This document shows positions 1 to 7,180 of a stretch of 26,832 nucleotides of DNA, in pieces; position 1 is the first letter of the stretch, and every line of letters starts with the position of its first letter. A program made the translations under genes and the position numbers. This DNA comes from Muribaculum sp. Its GTDB lineage: Bacteria; Bacillota; Clostridia; Lachnospirales; Lachnospiraceae. The stretch is taken from the NCBI GenBank assembly GCA_023663505.1, contig JAMPHH010000044.1, positions 1-26,832 on the forward strand. Reading direction: 5' to 3'. A model generated the notes under the pieces. It had not been told where the DNA came from. It saw only the letters and a list, made by a program, of their open reading frames with translations, and ran no database searches.

Positions 1-19
1 CACGGTGGTGTGAGAGGTC

Positions 20-42
20 GGTAGGCGAAATAATCGCCTACC
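20..42 (+). other. Hairpin at left edge, possible terminator of an upstream gene
   Basis: Arms GGTAGGCGA (20-28) and TCGCCTACC (34-42) are perfectly complementary around a 5-nt loop. The nearest T-run starts about 16 nt later (59-64), so this is not a textbook intrinsic terminator. It could end a gene lying left of the window or belong to the putP upstream region. Confidence 0.45.
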
Positions 43-77
43 TCCTACTCGATTGACGTTTTTTGGATATTTCACTA

Positions 78-106
78 TTGACTTATCCCTGCGGAACGGG
101 TAAACT
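78..106 (+). promoter_or_regulatory. Probable sigma-A promoter of putP
   Basis: A -35 box TTGACT (78-83) is followed by a 17-nt spacer and a -10 box TAAACT (101-106). The implied transcript has a leader of about 110 nt before the chosen putP start. The leader carries two mutually exclusive hairpins that share T169: ATTGTGC/GCACAAT (154-160/163-169) and TGCGT/ACGCA (169-173/179-183). Confidence 0.5.
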
Positions 107-221
107 TTCAATTGTTGCGTGTATTGTAGCGCGAATTTATTTGTTTTGCGAATATTGTGCCTGCACAATGCGTAAAACACGCATGAAAGTTCGCAGGTTA
201 CGGAAAGGCATGGGTATTATT

Positions 222-1757
222 ATGACTACATCTTTGATCTGTATTTTGATATCCATAGTGGTTTATCTGGCTGTGGTGCTGTTTGTGGGTTTTCGTTTTG
301 CGAAGAAAAACGAATCCGCGTCCGACTTTTATCTGGGAGGGCGTAAGCTTGGACCGTTGATAACCGCCATGAGCGCGGAGGCTTCCGACATGTCGAGCTA
401 TCTCTTGATGGGGCTGCCGGGGCTTGCCTATCTCTCCGGCGTGGCGGACGTGGGCTGGACGGTGATCGGTCTGGCTGTGGGTACTTATGTGAACTGGCTC
501 TTGGTGGCAAGAAGACTGCGCCGCTATACCCATGCGACGAATTCCTTTACGCTGCCGCAGTTTTTTTCCAATCGGTATCGTGATAAAAAGTATATTCTGT
601 CCACGATTGCCGCTTTGATCATCATTATCTTTTTTGTGCCGTACACGGCGTCCGGCTTCGCTGCCTGCGGCAAGCTGTTTGGCACATTATTCGGCGCGGA
701 CTATATGGTGGCGATGATCATTTCCGCGATTGTGATCGTGGGCTATACGGCGGCGGGAGGCTTCTTGGCGGCGTCCACGACGGATTTTATCCAAAGTATT
801 ATTATGACCTTTGCGTTGGTTTTTGTATTGATCTTTGCGACCGTGAACGCGGGCGGCGCGGGAGCCGTTCTGGAGAATGCCAAGGCGCTCCCGGGGTATC
901 TGTCCCTGACCTCCACCTATGTGGCGGACACGGGAACGGCTGCTCCCTATACCTTCCTCACGATTATTTCTACCTGTGCATGGGGATTGGGATATTTTGG
1001 TATGCCCCATATCCTGCTTCGTTTCATGGCGATTGAGGACGAGAATAAGCTCAAGCTTTCCCGCCGCGTGGCGTCCGTGTGGGTGGTGATCGCCATGAGC
1101 ATTGCAGTGATGATCGGTATTGTGGGCAAAACTTTGTCAGACGGCGGGCTGATCGGCGAGCTTTCCGGTTCTGATACGGAGACGATCATCATTCAGATTG
1201 CGGACTTTTTATCAGGCTTTGGCGTGTTTCCCGCATTGATCGCGGGCGTGGTGCTGGCGGGGATTCTGGCGAGTACCATGTCAACGGCGGATTCACAGCT
1301 TTTGGCGGCTTCATCGAGTGTGTCACAGAATATTTTGCAGGAGGCATTCCATATGAATCTGTCCAAGCGCACAAGTATGTTGGCTGCAAGACTGACAGTG
1401 GTTGCGATTGCGGTTTTGGGCGTCTTCATTGCGAGGGATCCGAACAGCTCGATCTTCGGGATCGTTTCCTTTGCGTGGGCGGGCTTTGGCGCTGCCTTCG
1501 GACCGATCATCCTGTTTTCATTGTTCTGGAAGCGGACTACCTTTGCGGGGGCGCTGGCAGGCATGGTGTCAGGCGGCGCCATGGTGTTTATCTGGAAGTA
1601 TCTCGTGGCTCCCATGGGCGGTGTGTTTGCGATTTATGAGCTGCTTCCGGCATTCCTGACAGGTACTGTGGTGCTGGTGGTGGTGAGTCTTTGCACCAAA
1701 GCGCCTTCCGAAGAGATACAGAGGGAATTTGAGACCATTAACGCCAAGGCGGTATAA
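222..1757 (+). CDS. putP: Sodium/proline symporter PutP
   Basis: This is a polytopic sodium:solute symporter (SSS family) that imports proline with Na+. The reading frame is open from 63, but the transporter proper begins at ATG 222, giving 511 aa, which is normal for PutP. The 53 upstream codons look like translated leader. A purine-rich GGAAAGG (202-208) lies before the start with a rather long 13-nt spacing; ATG 210 and ATG 183 are alternatives. PutP-like features are FYLGGRKLGP near the N-terminus, then SAEASDMSSYLLMGLPG, then LVARRLRRYTHATNSFTLP, and the later STMSTADSQLLAASS segment typical of the sodium-site helix. Hydrophobic segments cover most of the length. The gene is followed 67 nt later by an exporter gene and appears unrelated to the ribosomal cluster. 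Specificity for proline is inferred from family wording. Confidence 0.9.
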   Translation: MTTSLICILISIVVYLAVVLFVGFRFAKKNESASDFYLGGRKLGPLITAMSAEASDMSSYLLMGLPGLAYLSGVADVGWTVIGLAVGTYVNWLLVARRLRRYTHATNSFTLPQFFSNRYRDKKYILSTIAALIIIIFFVPYTASGFAACGKLFGTLFGADYMVAMIISAIVIVGYTAAGGFLAASTTDFIQSIIMTFALVFVLIFATVNAGGAGAVLENAKALPGYLSLTSTYVADTGTAAPYTFLTIISTCAWGLGYFGMPHILLRFMAIEDENKLKLSRRVASVWVVIAMSIAVMIGIVGKTLSDGGLIGELSGSDTETIIIQIADFLSGFGVFPALIAGVVLAGILASTMSTADSQLLAASSSVSQNILQEAFHMNLSKRTSMLAARLTVVAIAVLGVFIARDPNSSIFGIVSFAWAGFGAAFGPIILFSLFWKRTTFAGALAGMVSGGAMVFIWKYLVAPMGGVFAIYELLPAFLTGTVVLVVVSLCTKAPSEEIQREFETINAKAV

Positions 1758-1770
1758 CGGGTTGGTGACG

Positions 1771-1791
1771 CCCCGCTGCTTGCGGCAGGGG
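1771..1791 (+). other. Small GC-rich hairpin between putP and the EamA gene
   Basis: The short gap after putP contains CCCC-G-CTGC facing GCAGGGG, which can form a stem with one bulged G. It lacks a following T-run, so it is more likely an mRNA-stability hairpin than a terminator. Confidence 0.3.
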
Positions 1792-1824
1792 TGATGACTA
1801 AGTTTGGGATTGAGAGCTTGAGTT

Positions 1825-2727
1825 ATGGAGACTGAGAATAAGAAAATGCAGAAGGCAGCCCCATTTCTGGTGGCTGCCGCCTCCGTCTTATGGGGGACGC
1901 TTGTGATATTTGTGAAGAAACTGGACGCGGCGGGGTTCTCCGCCATGGATATCGTGTGTATCCGCTCTTATGGAAGTGTGTTCTTTCTTTTCCCGGGGCT
2001 GCTTGTGGCACAGCGGATACTTAAGGCGCCTTTCCTGCGGGTGAAGCTTAGGGATTGTTGGTGCTTTGTGGGGACGGGGATTTTCAGCATCGTCTTTTTC
2101 AGCTATTGCTATTTTAGAAATGTGGAGATATCCTCTGCGGCGTTTTCCTCTATATTAATGTATACTTCCCCCATATGGGTGATGCTGATGTCCATGGTGT
2201 GTTTTCGGGAGCAGATGACGCGGCGGAAGCTGTTCGCGCTGCTGTTGGCATTGGGAGGCTGTGTGCTGGTGAGCGGAATCGGATCGGGGGTCGCGAATGT
2301 GAATCTTCACGGGCTTTTACTGGGACTGGGGAGCGGTATCGGCTATGGGCTTTACACGATCTTTGGACAGTATGCGTTGAATAAAGGATATCACCCCATG
2401 ACGGTGGCGACGTACACTTTTCTCTTTGCCTGTGTGGGGGTGCTGCCCTTTGTGAGCCTGCCGGAGCTTGTGGGGCGGCTGAATGTCAGCCCGTGGCATT
2501 GGGCGTTGGGACTTGCGATGGCTTTTCTGGTGACTGCGCTGTCCTTCTCGCTTTATACAATTGGGCTTCGCTATATGGAACCGGGGCGCGCTGCGGTACT
2601 GGCGACTCTGGAGCCGATCGTGGCGAGTCTGGTGGGCGTGGTGCTCTACAAGGAGGCGCTGAGCCTTTTGGTGGTGATCGGCATTGTGTTGGTGCTGATA
2701 TCCTCTATATTGGTGAGTAAGGCTTGA
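1825..2727 (+). CDS. EamA/DMT-family transporter (drug/metabolite exporter)
   Basis: This encodes a 300-aa membrane protein with about ten hydrophobic helices arranged as two EamA repeats, the standard DMT-superfamily length and layout. The first repeat begins with FLVAAASVLWGTLVIFVKKL, and each half ends in the short cytoplasmic turn typical of EamA proteins, such as TSPIWVMLMSMVCFREQ and LATLEPIVASLVGVVLYKE. The paired Glu-containing ends (FREQ and YKE) match between the halves. Members export amino acids, metabolites or drugs; the substrate cannot be read from sequence. The start ATG 1825 has only a weak upstream purine stretch (GAGAG). It lies 67 nt behind putP and may share its transcript. 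No clear terminator follows before the S10 promoter. Confidence 0.88.
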   Translation: METENKKMQKAAPFLVAAASVLWGTLVIFVKKLDAAGFSAMDIVCIRSYGSVFFLFPGLLVAQRILKAPFLRVKLRDCWCFVGTGIFSIVFFSYCYFRNVEISSAAFSSILMYTSPIWVMLMSMVCFREQMTRRKLFALLLALGGCVLVSGIGSGVANVNLHGLLLGLGSGIGYGLYTIFGQYALNKGYHPMTVATYTFLFACVGVLPFVSLPELVGRLNVSPWHWALGLAMAFLVTALSFSLYTIGLRYMEPGRAAVLATLEPIVASLVGVVLYKEALSLLVVIGIVLVLISSILVSKA

Positions 2728-2760
2728 GAGAGACTCCATTTTGATGCCTATTTTCCGATT

Positions 2761-2835
2761 GTTTTTTAAAAAATACAAAAAAAATACAATTTCTGTAAAA
2801 AAAAGCTTGCAAAGTGGCAAAAGCCATTGTATACT
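2761..2835 (+). promoter_or_regulatory. Promoter of the S10 ribosomal operon with A-tract UP element
   Basis: The -35 TTGCAA (2807-2812), 17-nt spacer and -10 TATACT (2830-2835) form a good sigma-A promoter. Upstream, runs of A/T (2765-2804) give a phased A-tract region that resembles an UP element bound by the RNA polymerase alpha C-terminal domain, as expected for a strongly expressed ribosomal operon. The same TTGCAA box with 17-nt spacing recurs before adk and rpmJ. Confidence 0.75.
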
Positions 2836-2841
2836 AATTTT

Positions 2842-3207
2842 TGCTGTGACATGATAGCTGTGAAGCGTGAGGTTGCTGGTAATCAGCAATGGTTATCAGG
2901 TTTTCCGTGGAGCGAATGTCAAGTTAGGAAACTGACGACAAGTCACTGTACCAAAAGAAACTCCGTTTCTTTTTGAGAAACAAACTTTCTCTCCAAGAAA
3001 CATAGACATTTCTTCGAGAGGATAATGGGTTTCGGGATGTCTGCCGATGGGCAGAAACGACGTGTAGGTTTTGTATCTGAAACGTTGCTAAAGATTCAGG
3101 ACACACACGGGAGAGTGTACAGTCACCGCTTGTCGTACTGGAAGCAGAGCTTAGCAGGATAAGCTAAGCCGCTTAACCAAAAGTGCGAAAAGGAGGCGAC
3201 TTTTTTT
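2842..3207 (+). promoter_or_regulatory. Structured 5' leader of rpsJ (candidate S10-operon regulatory RNA)
   Basis: About 365 nt of untranslated RNA separate the promoter from rpsJ. Long-range arms ACGACAAG (2935-2942) and CTTGTCGT (3129-3136), stacked on ACTGTAC (2945-2951) and GTACAGT (3117-3123), close a multibranch domain. Inside are AAAAGAAAC/GTTTCTTTT (2953-2961/2965-2973), a switchable pair in which TTTCTC (2986-2991) can join GAGAAA (2975-2980) or the 2989-3020 stem (CTCTC-C-AAGAAA with TTTCTT-C-GAGAG), CTGCC/GGCAG (3041-3045/3050-3054), and weak CTGAA/TTCAG and ACAC/GTGT stems. A last hairpin GCTTAGC/GCTAAGC (3149-3155/3163-3169) lies just upstream of the AGGAGG at 3191. Family knowledge: the E. 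coli S10 leader is controlled by L4; whether an r-protein binds here is inference. Confidence 0.6.
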
Positions 3208-3525
3208 ATGGCAAGTCAAGTAATGAGAATCACATTGAAGGCTTATGAGCATCAGCTTGTTGATGCGTCTGCCAAGAAGATCATCGAAACAGTTAAGAAG
3301 AACGGTTCGCAGGTGAGCGGTCCCGTTCCCCTTCCTACCAAGAAGGAGGTTGTTACGATTCTGAGAGCGGTACACAAGTACAAGGACTCCAGAGAGCAGT
3401 TTGAGCAGAGAACTCATAAGAGACTGATCGACATCATTGCACCGACCCAGAAGACGGTTGATGCATTGCAGAGATTGGAAATGCCTGCAGGTGTGTACAT
3501 TGACATCAAGATGAAAACAAAGTGA
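3208..3525 (+). CDS. rpsJ: 30S ribosomal protein S10
   Basis: This is S10, a head protein of the 30S subunit that in many bacteria also partners with NusB in antitermination. The 105-aa product shows the typical RITLKAYEHQLVD opening and the VSGPVPLPTKKEVVTILRAVHKYKDSREQFEQR loop region, here read in parts. A strong AGGAGG (3191-3196) lies 11 nt before ATG 3208. It is the first gene of the S10-spc cluster and sits directly behind a long structured leader. Unlike many Firmicutes, no str-operon genes (rpsL, rpsG, fusA, tuf) precede it; unrelated transporters do. The 3' end is echoed twice downstream (see repeat at 3511-3573). Confidence 0.98.
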   Translation: MASQVMRITLKAYEHQLVDASAKKIIETVKKNGSQVSGPVPLPTKKEVVTILRAVHKYKDSREQFEQRTHKRLIDIIAPTQKTVDALQRLEMPAGVYIDIKMKTK

Positions 3526-3573
3526 TGTTTTATCTCGATGAAGACAAAGTAACGCTTCATCAAAACAAAGTAA
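3511..3573 (+). repeat. Two degenerate echoes of the rpsJ stop region plus hairpin
   Basis: The last five codons of rpsJ, ATGAAAACAAAGTGA (3511-3525), recur as ATGAAGACAAAGTAA (3538-3552) and ATCAAAACAAAGTAA (3559-3573), each keeping the Lys-Thr-Lys-stop sense. Arms GATGAAG (3537-3543) and CTTCATC (3555-3561) also form a perfect 7-bp hairpin. The pattern suggests old partial duplication of the gene end. Confidence 0.6.
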
Positions 3574-3600
3574 ATACAAACCTCTACTTAGACGTATGAA

Positions 3601-3659
3601 CACGCGGTATGATAGACACTGTGGGAACACAGACGACTGCGTGGTCCGCTATGTAGACC
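3601..3659 (+). other. Hairpins in the rpsJ-rplC gap
   Basis: CTGTG-GGAA-CACAG (3619-3632) is a 5-bp stem with a GNRA-type GGAA loop, enclosed by CACGC/GCGTG (3601-3605/3639-3643). TGGTC/GACCA (3642-3646 and 3655-3659) offers a competing stem. The rplC ribosome binding site follows at about 3665. A role in mRNA processing or rplC translation is possible but unproven. Confidence 0.4.
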
Positions 3660-3675
3660 AATTAAGGAGGTAACA

Positions 3676-4347
3676 ATGAAGAAAGCAATTTTAGCAACCA
3701 AGGTCGGAATGACTCAGATCTTTGGCGAGGACGGCTCCCTGATTCCCGTGACAGTGCTCCAGGCAGGTCCCTGTGTGGTGACACAGGTCAAGACCGTGGA
3801 GAACGACGGATACAGCGCAGTACAGGTCGGCTTCGTTGACAAGAAGGATAAGTATTCGGAGGACGGCAAGCAGGTGATCCACAGACACGGCACAAACAAG
3901 GCTGAGCAGGGTCACTTCAAGAAGGCCGGTACAAGCTCCAAGAGATATGTGAGAGAGTTCAAGCTTGAGAATGCCCCGGAGTACAGCTTGGGCGCGGAGA
4001 TCAAGGCGGATATCTTTGAGAACGGCGACAAGGTGGACGCCACCGCAATCTCCAAGGGTAAAGGCTTCCAAGGCGCGATCAAGAGACTCGGACAGCACAG
4101 AGGACCTATGAAGCATGGTTCCAAGTTCCATCGTCATCAGGGCTCCAACGGCGCATGTTCCTCTCCCAGCCGTGTGTTCAAGGGAAAGGGAATGCCCGGT
4201 CATATGGGTTGTGTAAAGGTAACTGTTCAGAATCTCGAGGTCGTGAGAGTGGACGCTGACAAGAACCTTCTTCTGGTAAAGGGCTCCGTGCCCGGCGCTA
4301 AGAAGGCGTTGGTTACTCTCAAGGAGACCACGAGAAAGGATATATAA
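3676..4347 (+). CDS. rplC: 50S ribosomal protein L3
   Basis: This is L3, one of the two proteins that start 50S assembly, reaching to the peptidyl-transferase centre. The 223-aa protein starts MKKAILATKVGMTQIF and keeps the central glycine/histidine-rich loop with HRGPMKHGSKFHRHQGS followed by GACSSPSRVFKGKGMPGHMG, which approaches the active site and holds the usual methylated-Gln region. An AAGGAGG motif lies about 6 nt upstream of ATG 3676. It is the second gene of the S10 operon, after a 150-nt hairpin-containing gap. Confidence 0.98.
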   Translation: MKKAILATKVGMTQIFGEDGSLIPVTVLQAGPCVVTQVKTVENDGYSAVQVGFVDKKDKYSEDGKQVIHRHGTNKAEQGHFKKAGTSSKRYVREFKLENAPEYSLGAEIKADIFENGDKVDATAISKGKGFQGAIKRLGQHRGPMKHGSKFHRHQGSNGACSSPSRVFKGKGMPGHMGCVKVTVQNLEVVRVDADKNLLLVKGSVPGAKKALVTLKETTRKDI

Positions 4348-4351
4348 TAAG

Positions 4352-4379
4352 CGCTCAATGAGCGGGCGCCGGCAGGCGC
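4352..4379 (+). other. Two tandem hairpins between rplC and rplD
   Basis: CGCTC-AAT-GAGCG (4352-4364) and GCGCC-GGCA-GGCGC (4366-4379) are adjacent perfect 5-bp stems in a 54-nt gap. No T-run follows, so they are not terminators. They may set relative rplC/rplD mRNA stability or rplD translation. Confidence 0.45.
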
Positions 4380-4401
4380 TAACGAAAGGAGGGCCAATCA
4401 G

Positions 4402-5022
4402 ATGGCAAGCGTATCTGTTTATAATATGGAAGGCAAGGAAGTTGGCAAGATGGAATTAAACGATGCGGTATTTGGTGTGAAGGTGAACGAGCACTTGGTA
4501 CACATGGCGGTTGTCCAACAGCTTGCAAACAAGCGTCAGGGAACGCAGAAAGCAAAGACCCGTTCTGAGGTGTCCGGCGGCGGAAGAAAGCCTTGGAGAC
4601 AGAAGGGAACCGGTCATGCAAGACAGGGTTCGACCAGATCTCCCCAGTGGACCGGAGGCGGCGTGGTGTTCGCTCCCGTTCCCAGAGATTATTCCTTCAA
4701 GCTCAACAAGAAGGAGAAAAGAGCGGCTATGAAGTCAGCTCTCAGCGACAAGGTGGCAAACAGCAATCTGATCGTGCTTGACGAGCTGAAGCTTGACGAG
4801 ATCAAGACAAAGAATTTTGTAAACGTGATGAACAATCTGAAGGTTGCCAAGGGTCTGGTGGTGATTGCGGAGAACGATGCGAACGTGGTTATGTCCGCGA
4901 GAAACGTCGCAGACGTAAACACCAGTCTGGCGAACGAGATCAATGTTTATGATATCATGAAGGCTAAGACGGTGGTTCTGACCAAGGACGCCGTTGCCAA
5001 GATCGAGGAGGTGTACGCATAA
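4402..5022 (+). CDS. rplD: 50S ribosomal protein L4
   Basis: L4 lines the nascent-peptide exit tunnel and in enterobacteria also represses its own S10 operon. The 206-aa product contains the tunnel-loop signature RKPWRQKGTGHARQGSTRSP, followed by the QWTGGGVVFAPVPRDYSFKL stretch. An AAAGGAGG ribosome binding site precedes ATG 4402. The stop codon overlaps the rplW start as TAATG, indicating translational coupling. L4 is the natural candidate ligand of the leader before rpsJ, by analogy only. Confidence 0.98.
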   Translation: MASVSVYNMEGKEVGKMELNDAVFGVKVNEHLVHMAVVQQLANKRQGTQKAKTRSEVSGGGRKPWRQKGTGHARQGSTRSPQWTGGGVVFAPVPRDYSFKLNKKEKRAAMKSALSDKVANSNLIVLDELKLDEIKTKNFVNVMNNLKVAKGLVVIAENDANVVMSARNVADVNTSLANEINVYDIMKAKTVVLTKDAVAKIEEVYA

Positions 5023-5321
5023 TGGCAGATATTAAATACTATGACGTAATCCTCAAACCGGTTATAACCGAGAAGAGTATGAACGGCATGAGTGAGAAGA
5101 AATATACTTTTCTGGTTCATACAGAGGCAAATAAGTCTCAGATCAAGGAAGCTGTGGAAAAGATGTTCGAGGGCACTAAGGTGAAGAAAGTAAACACCAT
5201 GAATATGGACGGCAAGAGCAAGAGACGCGGTATGACCGTAGGCAAGACCGCCAAGACCAAGAAGGCGATCGTACAGTTGACCGAGGACAGCAAGGAGATT
5301 GAGATTTTCGCAGGTCTGTAA
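5022..5321 (+). CDS. rplW: 50S ribosomal protein L23
   Basis: L23 sits at the tunnel exit and is the docking site for signal recognition particle and trigger factor. The 99-aa protein opens with the family pattern YYDVILKPVITEKSM and keeps the FLVHTEANKSQIKEAVEKMF beta-alpha segment and the basic KSKRRGMTVGKTAKTKKA tail loop. ATG 5022 shares its A with the rplD stop (TAATG), so translation is probably coupled. A 96-nt gap with one weak GCGGC/GCTGC hairpin follows before rplB. Confidence 0.97.
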   Translation: MADIKYYDVILKPVITEKSMNGMSEKKYTFLVHTEANKSQIKEAVEKMFEGTKVKKVNTMNMDGKSKRRGMTVGKTAKTKKAIVQLTEDSKEIEIFAGL

Positions 5322-5417
5322 GTCGAAAGAGCTTTTTGAATCGCCTGCAGAATCTCTAAAATAAGTATGCGGCTCCGATGGGCTGCGCCAAATTGATAAG
5401 ATAAGGAGAATGAAGAA

Positions 5418-6260
5418 ATGGGAATCAAGACATATAATCCCTATACACCTTCCAGAAGGAATATGACCGGCTCTGATTTCGCTGAGATCACCAAGAGCAC
5501 TCCTGAGAAGAGTCTTTGCACTTCTTTGAAGAAGCATTCCGGTCGCAACAATCAAGGTAAGATCACCGTGAGACATCGCGGCGGTGGTTCCAGAAGAAAG
5601 TACAGAATCATTGATTTTAAGAGAAATAAGGATGGCGTTCCCGCTACTGTGATCGGCGTTGAGTACGACCCCAACAGAACAGCGAATATCGCACTGATCT
5701 GTTATGCGGATGGCGAGAAGGCATATATCCTCTGTCCTGAGGGACTGACAGACGGAATGAAGGTTATGAACGGAGCGACAGCCGAGGTAAGAGTCGGCAA
5801 CTGCCTCCCTCTTTCCGAGATTCCTGTCGGTACACAGGTGCACAATATAGAGCTGTATCCCGGCAAGGGCGGTCAGATGGTTCGCTCTGCAGGTAACAGC
5901 GCACAGCTTATGGCAAAGGAAGGCAAGTACGCAACACTGCGTCTTCCCTCCGGCGAGATGAGAATGGTTCCTCTTGTATGCCGTGCCACGGTCGGTGTTG
6001 TGGGCAATGGAGATCACAACCTGATCAAGATCGGTAAGGCGGGACGTAAGCGTCACATGGGCATTCGCCCCACTGTCCGCGGTTCGGTTATGAACCCGAA
6101 CGACCACCCTCATGGTGGTGGTGAAGGTAAGACGGGTATCGGACGTCCCGGTCCCTCCACTCCTTGGGGTAAGCCTGCTTTGGGTCTGAAGACGCGTAAG
6201 TCTAAGAAGGCTTCCAACAAGCTGATTGTGAGAAGACGCGACGGCAAAGCTATCAAATAA
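5418..6260 (+). CDS. rplB: 50S ribosomal protein L2
   Basis: L2 is a core 23S-binding protein needed for subunit association and peptidyl transfer. The 280-aa length is typical. Visible family marks are the RNA-binding OB segment with GGGSRRKYRIIDFKR, the TVGVVGNGDHNLIKIGKAGR stretch in the SH3-like domain, and the C-terminal NPNDHPHGGGEGKTGIGRP loop, which carries the conserved histidine near the peptidyl-transferase centre. A GGAGA ribosome binding site lies before ATG 5418. Next in the operon is rpsS, 29 nt away. Confidence 0.98.
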   Translation: MGIKTYNPYTPSRRNMTGSDFAEITKSTPEKSLCTSLKKHSGRNNQGKITVRHRGGGSRRKYRIIDFKRNKDGVPATVIGVEYDPNRTANIALICYADGEKAYILCPEGLTDGMKVMNGATAEVRVGNCLPLSEIPVGTQVHNIELYPGKGGQMVRSAGNSAQLMAKEGKYATLRLPSGEMRMVPLVCRATVGVVGNGDHNLIKIGKAGRKRHMGIRPTVRGSVMNPNDHPHGGGEGKTGIGRPGPSTPWGKPALGLKTRKSKKASNKLIVRRRDGKAIK

Positions 6261-6289
6261 CGTTTTGAAATAAAACAGGAGGAAAGACA

Positions 6290-6571
6290 ATGGGTAGATC
6301 ACTGAAAAAAGGACCTTTCGCAGATGCAAGTCTGCTTAAAAAAGTGGATGCTTTAAATGCATCAGGGCAGAAGCAGGTTATCAAGACCTGGTCTCGCCGC
6401 TCGACAATATTCCCTTCCTTTGTGGGACATACGTTCGCGGTTCATGACGGAAGAAAACATGTTCCCGTATACGTGACAGAGGACATGGTTGGACACAAGC
6501 TCGGCGAGTTCGTTGCCACCAGAACCTACAGAGGTCACGGAAAAGACGAAAAGAAGTCCAAGGTGAAGTAA
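6290..6571 (+). CDS. rpsS: 30S ribosomal protein S19
   Basis: S19 is a head protein of the 30S subunit near the A-site tRNA. The 93-aa product starts MGRSLKKGPFADASLLKKV and keeps the TWSRRSTIFPSFVGHTFAVH core and the GEFVATRTYRGHGKDEKKSK end. An AGGAGG (6276-6281) precedes ATG 6290. The last 13 codons and stop region are partly duplicated downstream (see repeat 6533-6643). Confidence 0.98.
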   Translation: MGRSLKKGPFADASLLKKVDALNASGQKQVIKTWSRRSTIFPSFVGHTFAVHDGRKHVPVYVTEDMVGHKLGEFVATRTYRGHGKDEKKSKVK

Positions 6572-6643
6572 TAGTGACCTCTTGGGCATGGCAAGGACGA
6601 GAAGAAGTCCAAGGTGAAATAAGCAGTGACCTCTTGGTCACGG
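6533..6643 (+). repeat. Tandem duplication of the rpsS 3' end (about 51-bp period) with hairpin
   Basis: Copy 1 (about 6533-6584) spans the last rpsS codons and stop. Copy 2 (about 6585-6635) repeats it, sharing AAGAAGTCCAAGGTGAA followed by an A/G and TAA, then AGTGACCTCTTGG. A third partial copy GGTCACGG starts at 6636. In the RNA, GTGACC (6626-6631), loop TCTT and GGTCAC (6636-6641) form a perfect stem. A TTATAG/CTATAA hairpin follows closely (6648-6662). The product of copy 2 is not translated as part of any recognisable gene. Confidence 0.85.
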
Positions 6644-6773
6644 CAGTTATAGCAACTATAAACGCAGCGCACCCGAGAGGGGACGCCAAGGGGCGGAAGC
6701 TTCGGTCCATACTGCGGCAGGGTAGTCGTAGCGGATGCGTTTTCACATGAGTCTGAAAAGGAGGACAATATCT

Positions 6774-7163
6774 ATGGCTAAAGGACATAGATCCCAAATC
6801 AAGAGAGAGAGAAATGCACAGAAGGATACCAGACCTTCGGCAAAGCTGTCTTACGCAAGAGTATCCGTTCAGAAGGCGTGCTTCGTTCTGGACGCGATCA
6901 GAGGAAAAGATGTGCAGACAGCATTGGCTATTCTGGAATATAATCCCAGATACGCTTCCAGTATCATCAGAAAACTGCTTCAATCAGCAATCGCGAATGC
7001 CGAGAACAACAACGGCATGAACACAGAGAATCTGTATATTGCAGAGTGCTATGCCAACAAGGGACCGACCATGAAGCGTGTTCAGCCCCGTGCGCAGGGC
7101 AGAGCGTACAGAATCGAAAAGAGAATGAGTCACATCACCATCGTGCTTGATGAGAAGAAGTAG
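6774..7163 (+). CDS. rplV: 50S ribosomal protein L22
   Basis: L22 contributes its long beta-hairpin to the exit tunnel beside L4. The frame is open from ATG 6735, but AGGAGG at 6759-6764 lies 9 nt before ATG 6774, and the product from there, MAKGHRSQIKRERN..., gives a normal 129 aa. Family marks are the AILEYNPRYASSIIRKLLQS helix, AIANAENNNGMN, and the tunnel hairpin GPTMKRVQPRAQGRAYRI, which ends in RMSHITIVL. The gene follows a 200-nt gap holding the rpsS duplication. rpsC starts 17 nt after its stop. Confidence 0.97.
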   Translation: MAKGHRSQIKRERNAQKDTRPSAKLSYARVSVQKACFVLDAIRGKDVQTALAILEYNPRYASSIIRKLLQSAIANAENNNGMNTENLYIAECYANKGPTMKRVQPRAQGRAYRIEKRMSHITIVLDEKK

Positions 7164-7180
7164 GAAAGGAGCGAAAATAA

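Noticed and set aside
63..221. N-terminal extension of PutP
   Set aside because: The 53 codons lie over the predicted promoter and leader hairpins and do not resemble a symporter N-terminus.
4947..6329. 460-aa minus-strand open frame over rplW-rplB-rpsS
   Set aside because: It lies wholly opposite conserved ribosomal genes and its composition reflects their complement; it is a codon-bias shadow.
6735..6773. N-terminal extension of L22 from ATG 6735
   Set aside because: It contains the AGGAGG that serves ATG 6774, and the extra residues are not L22-like.
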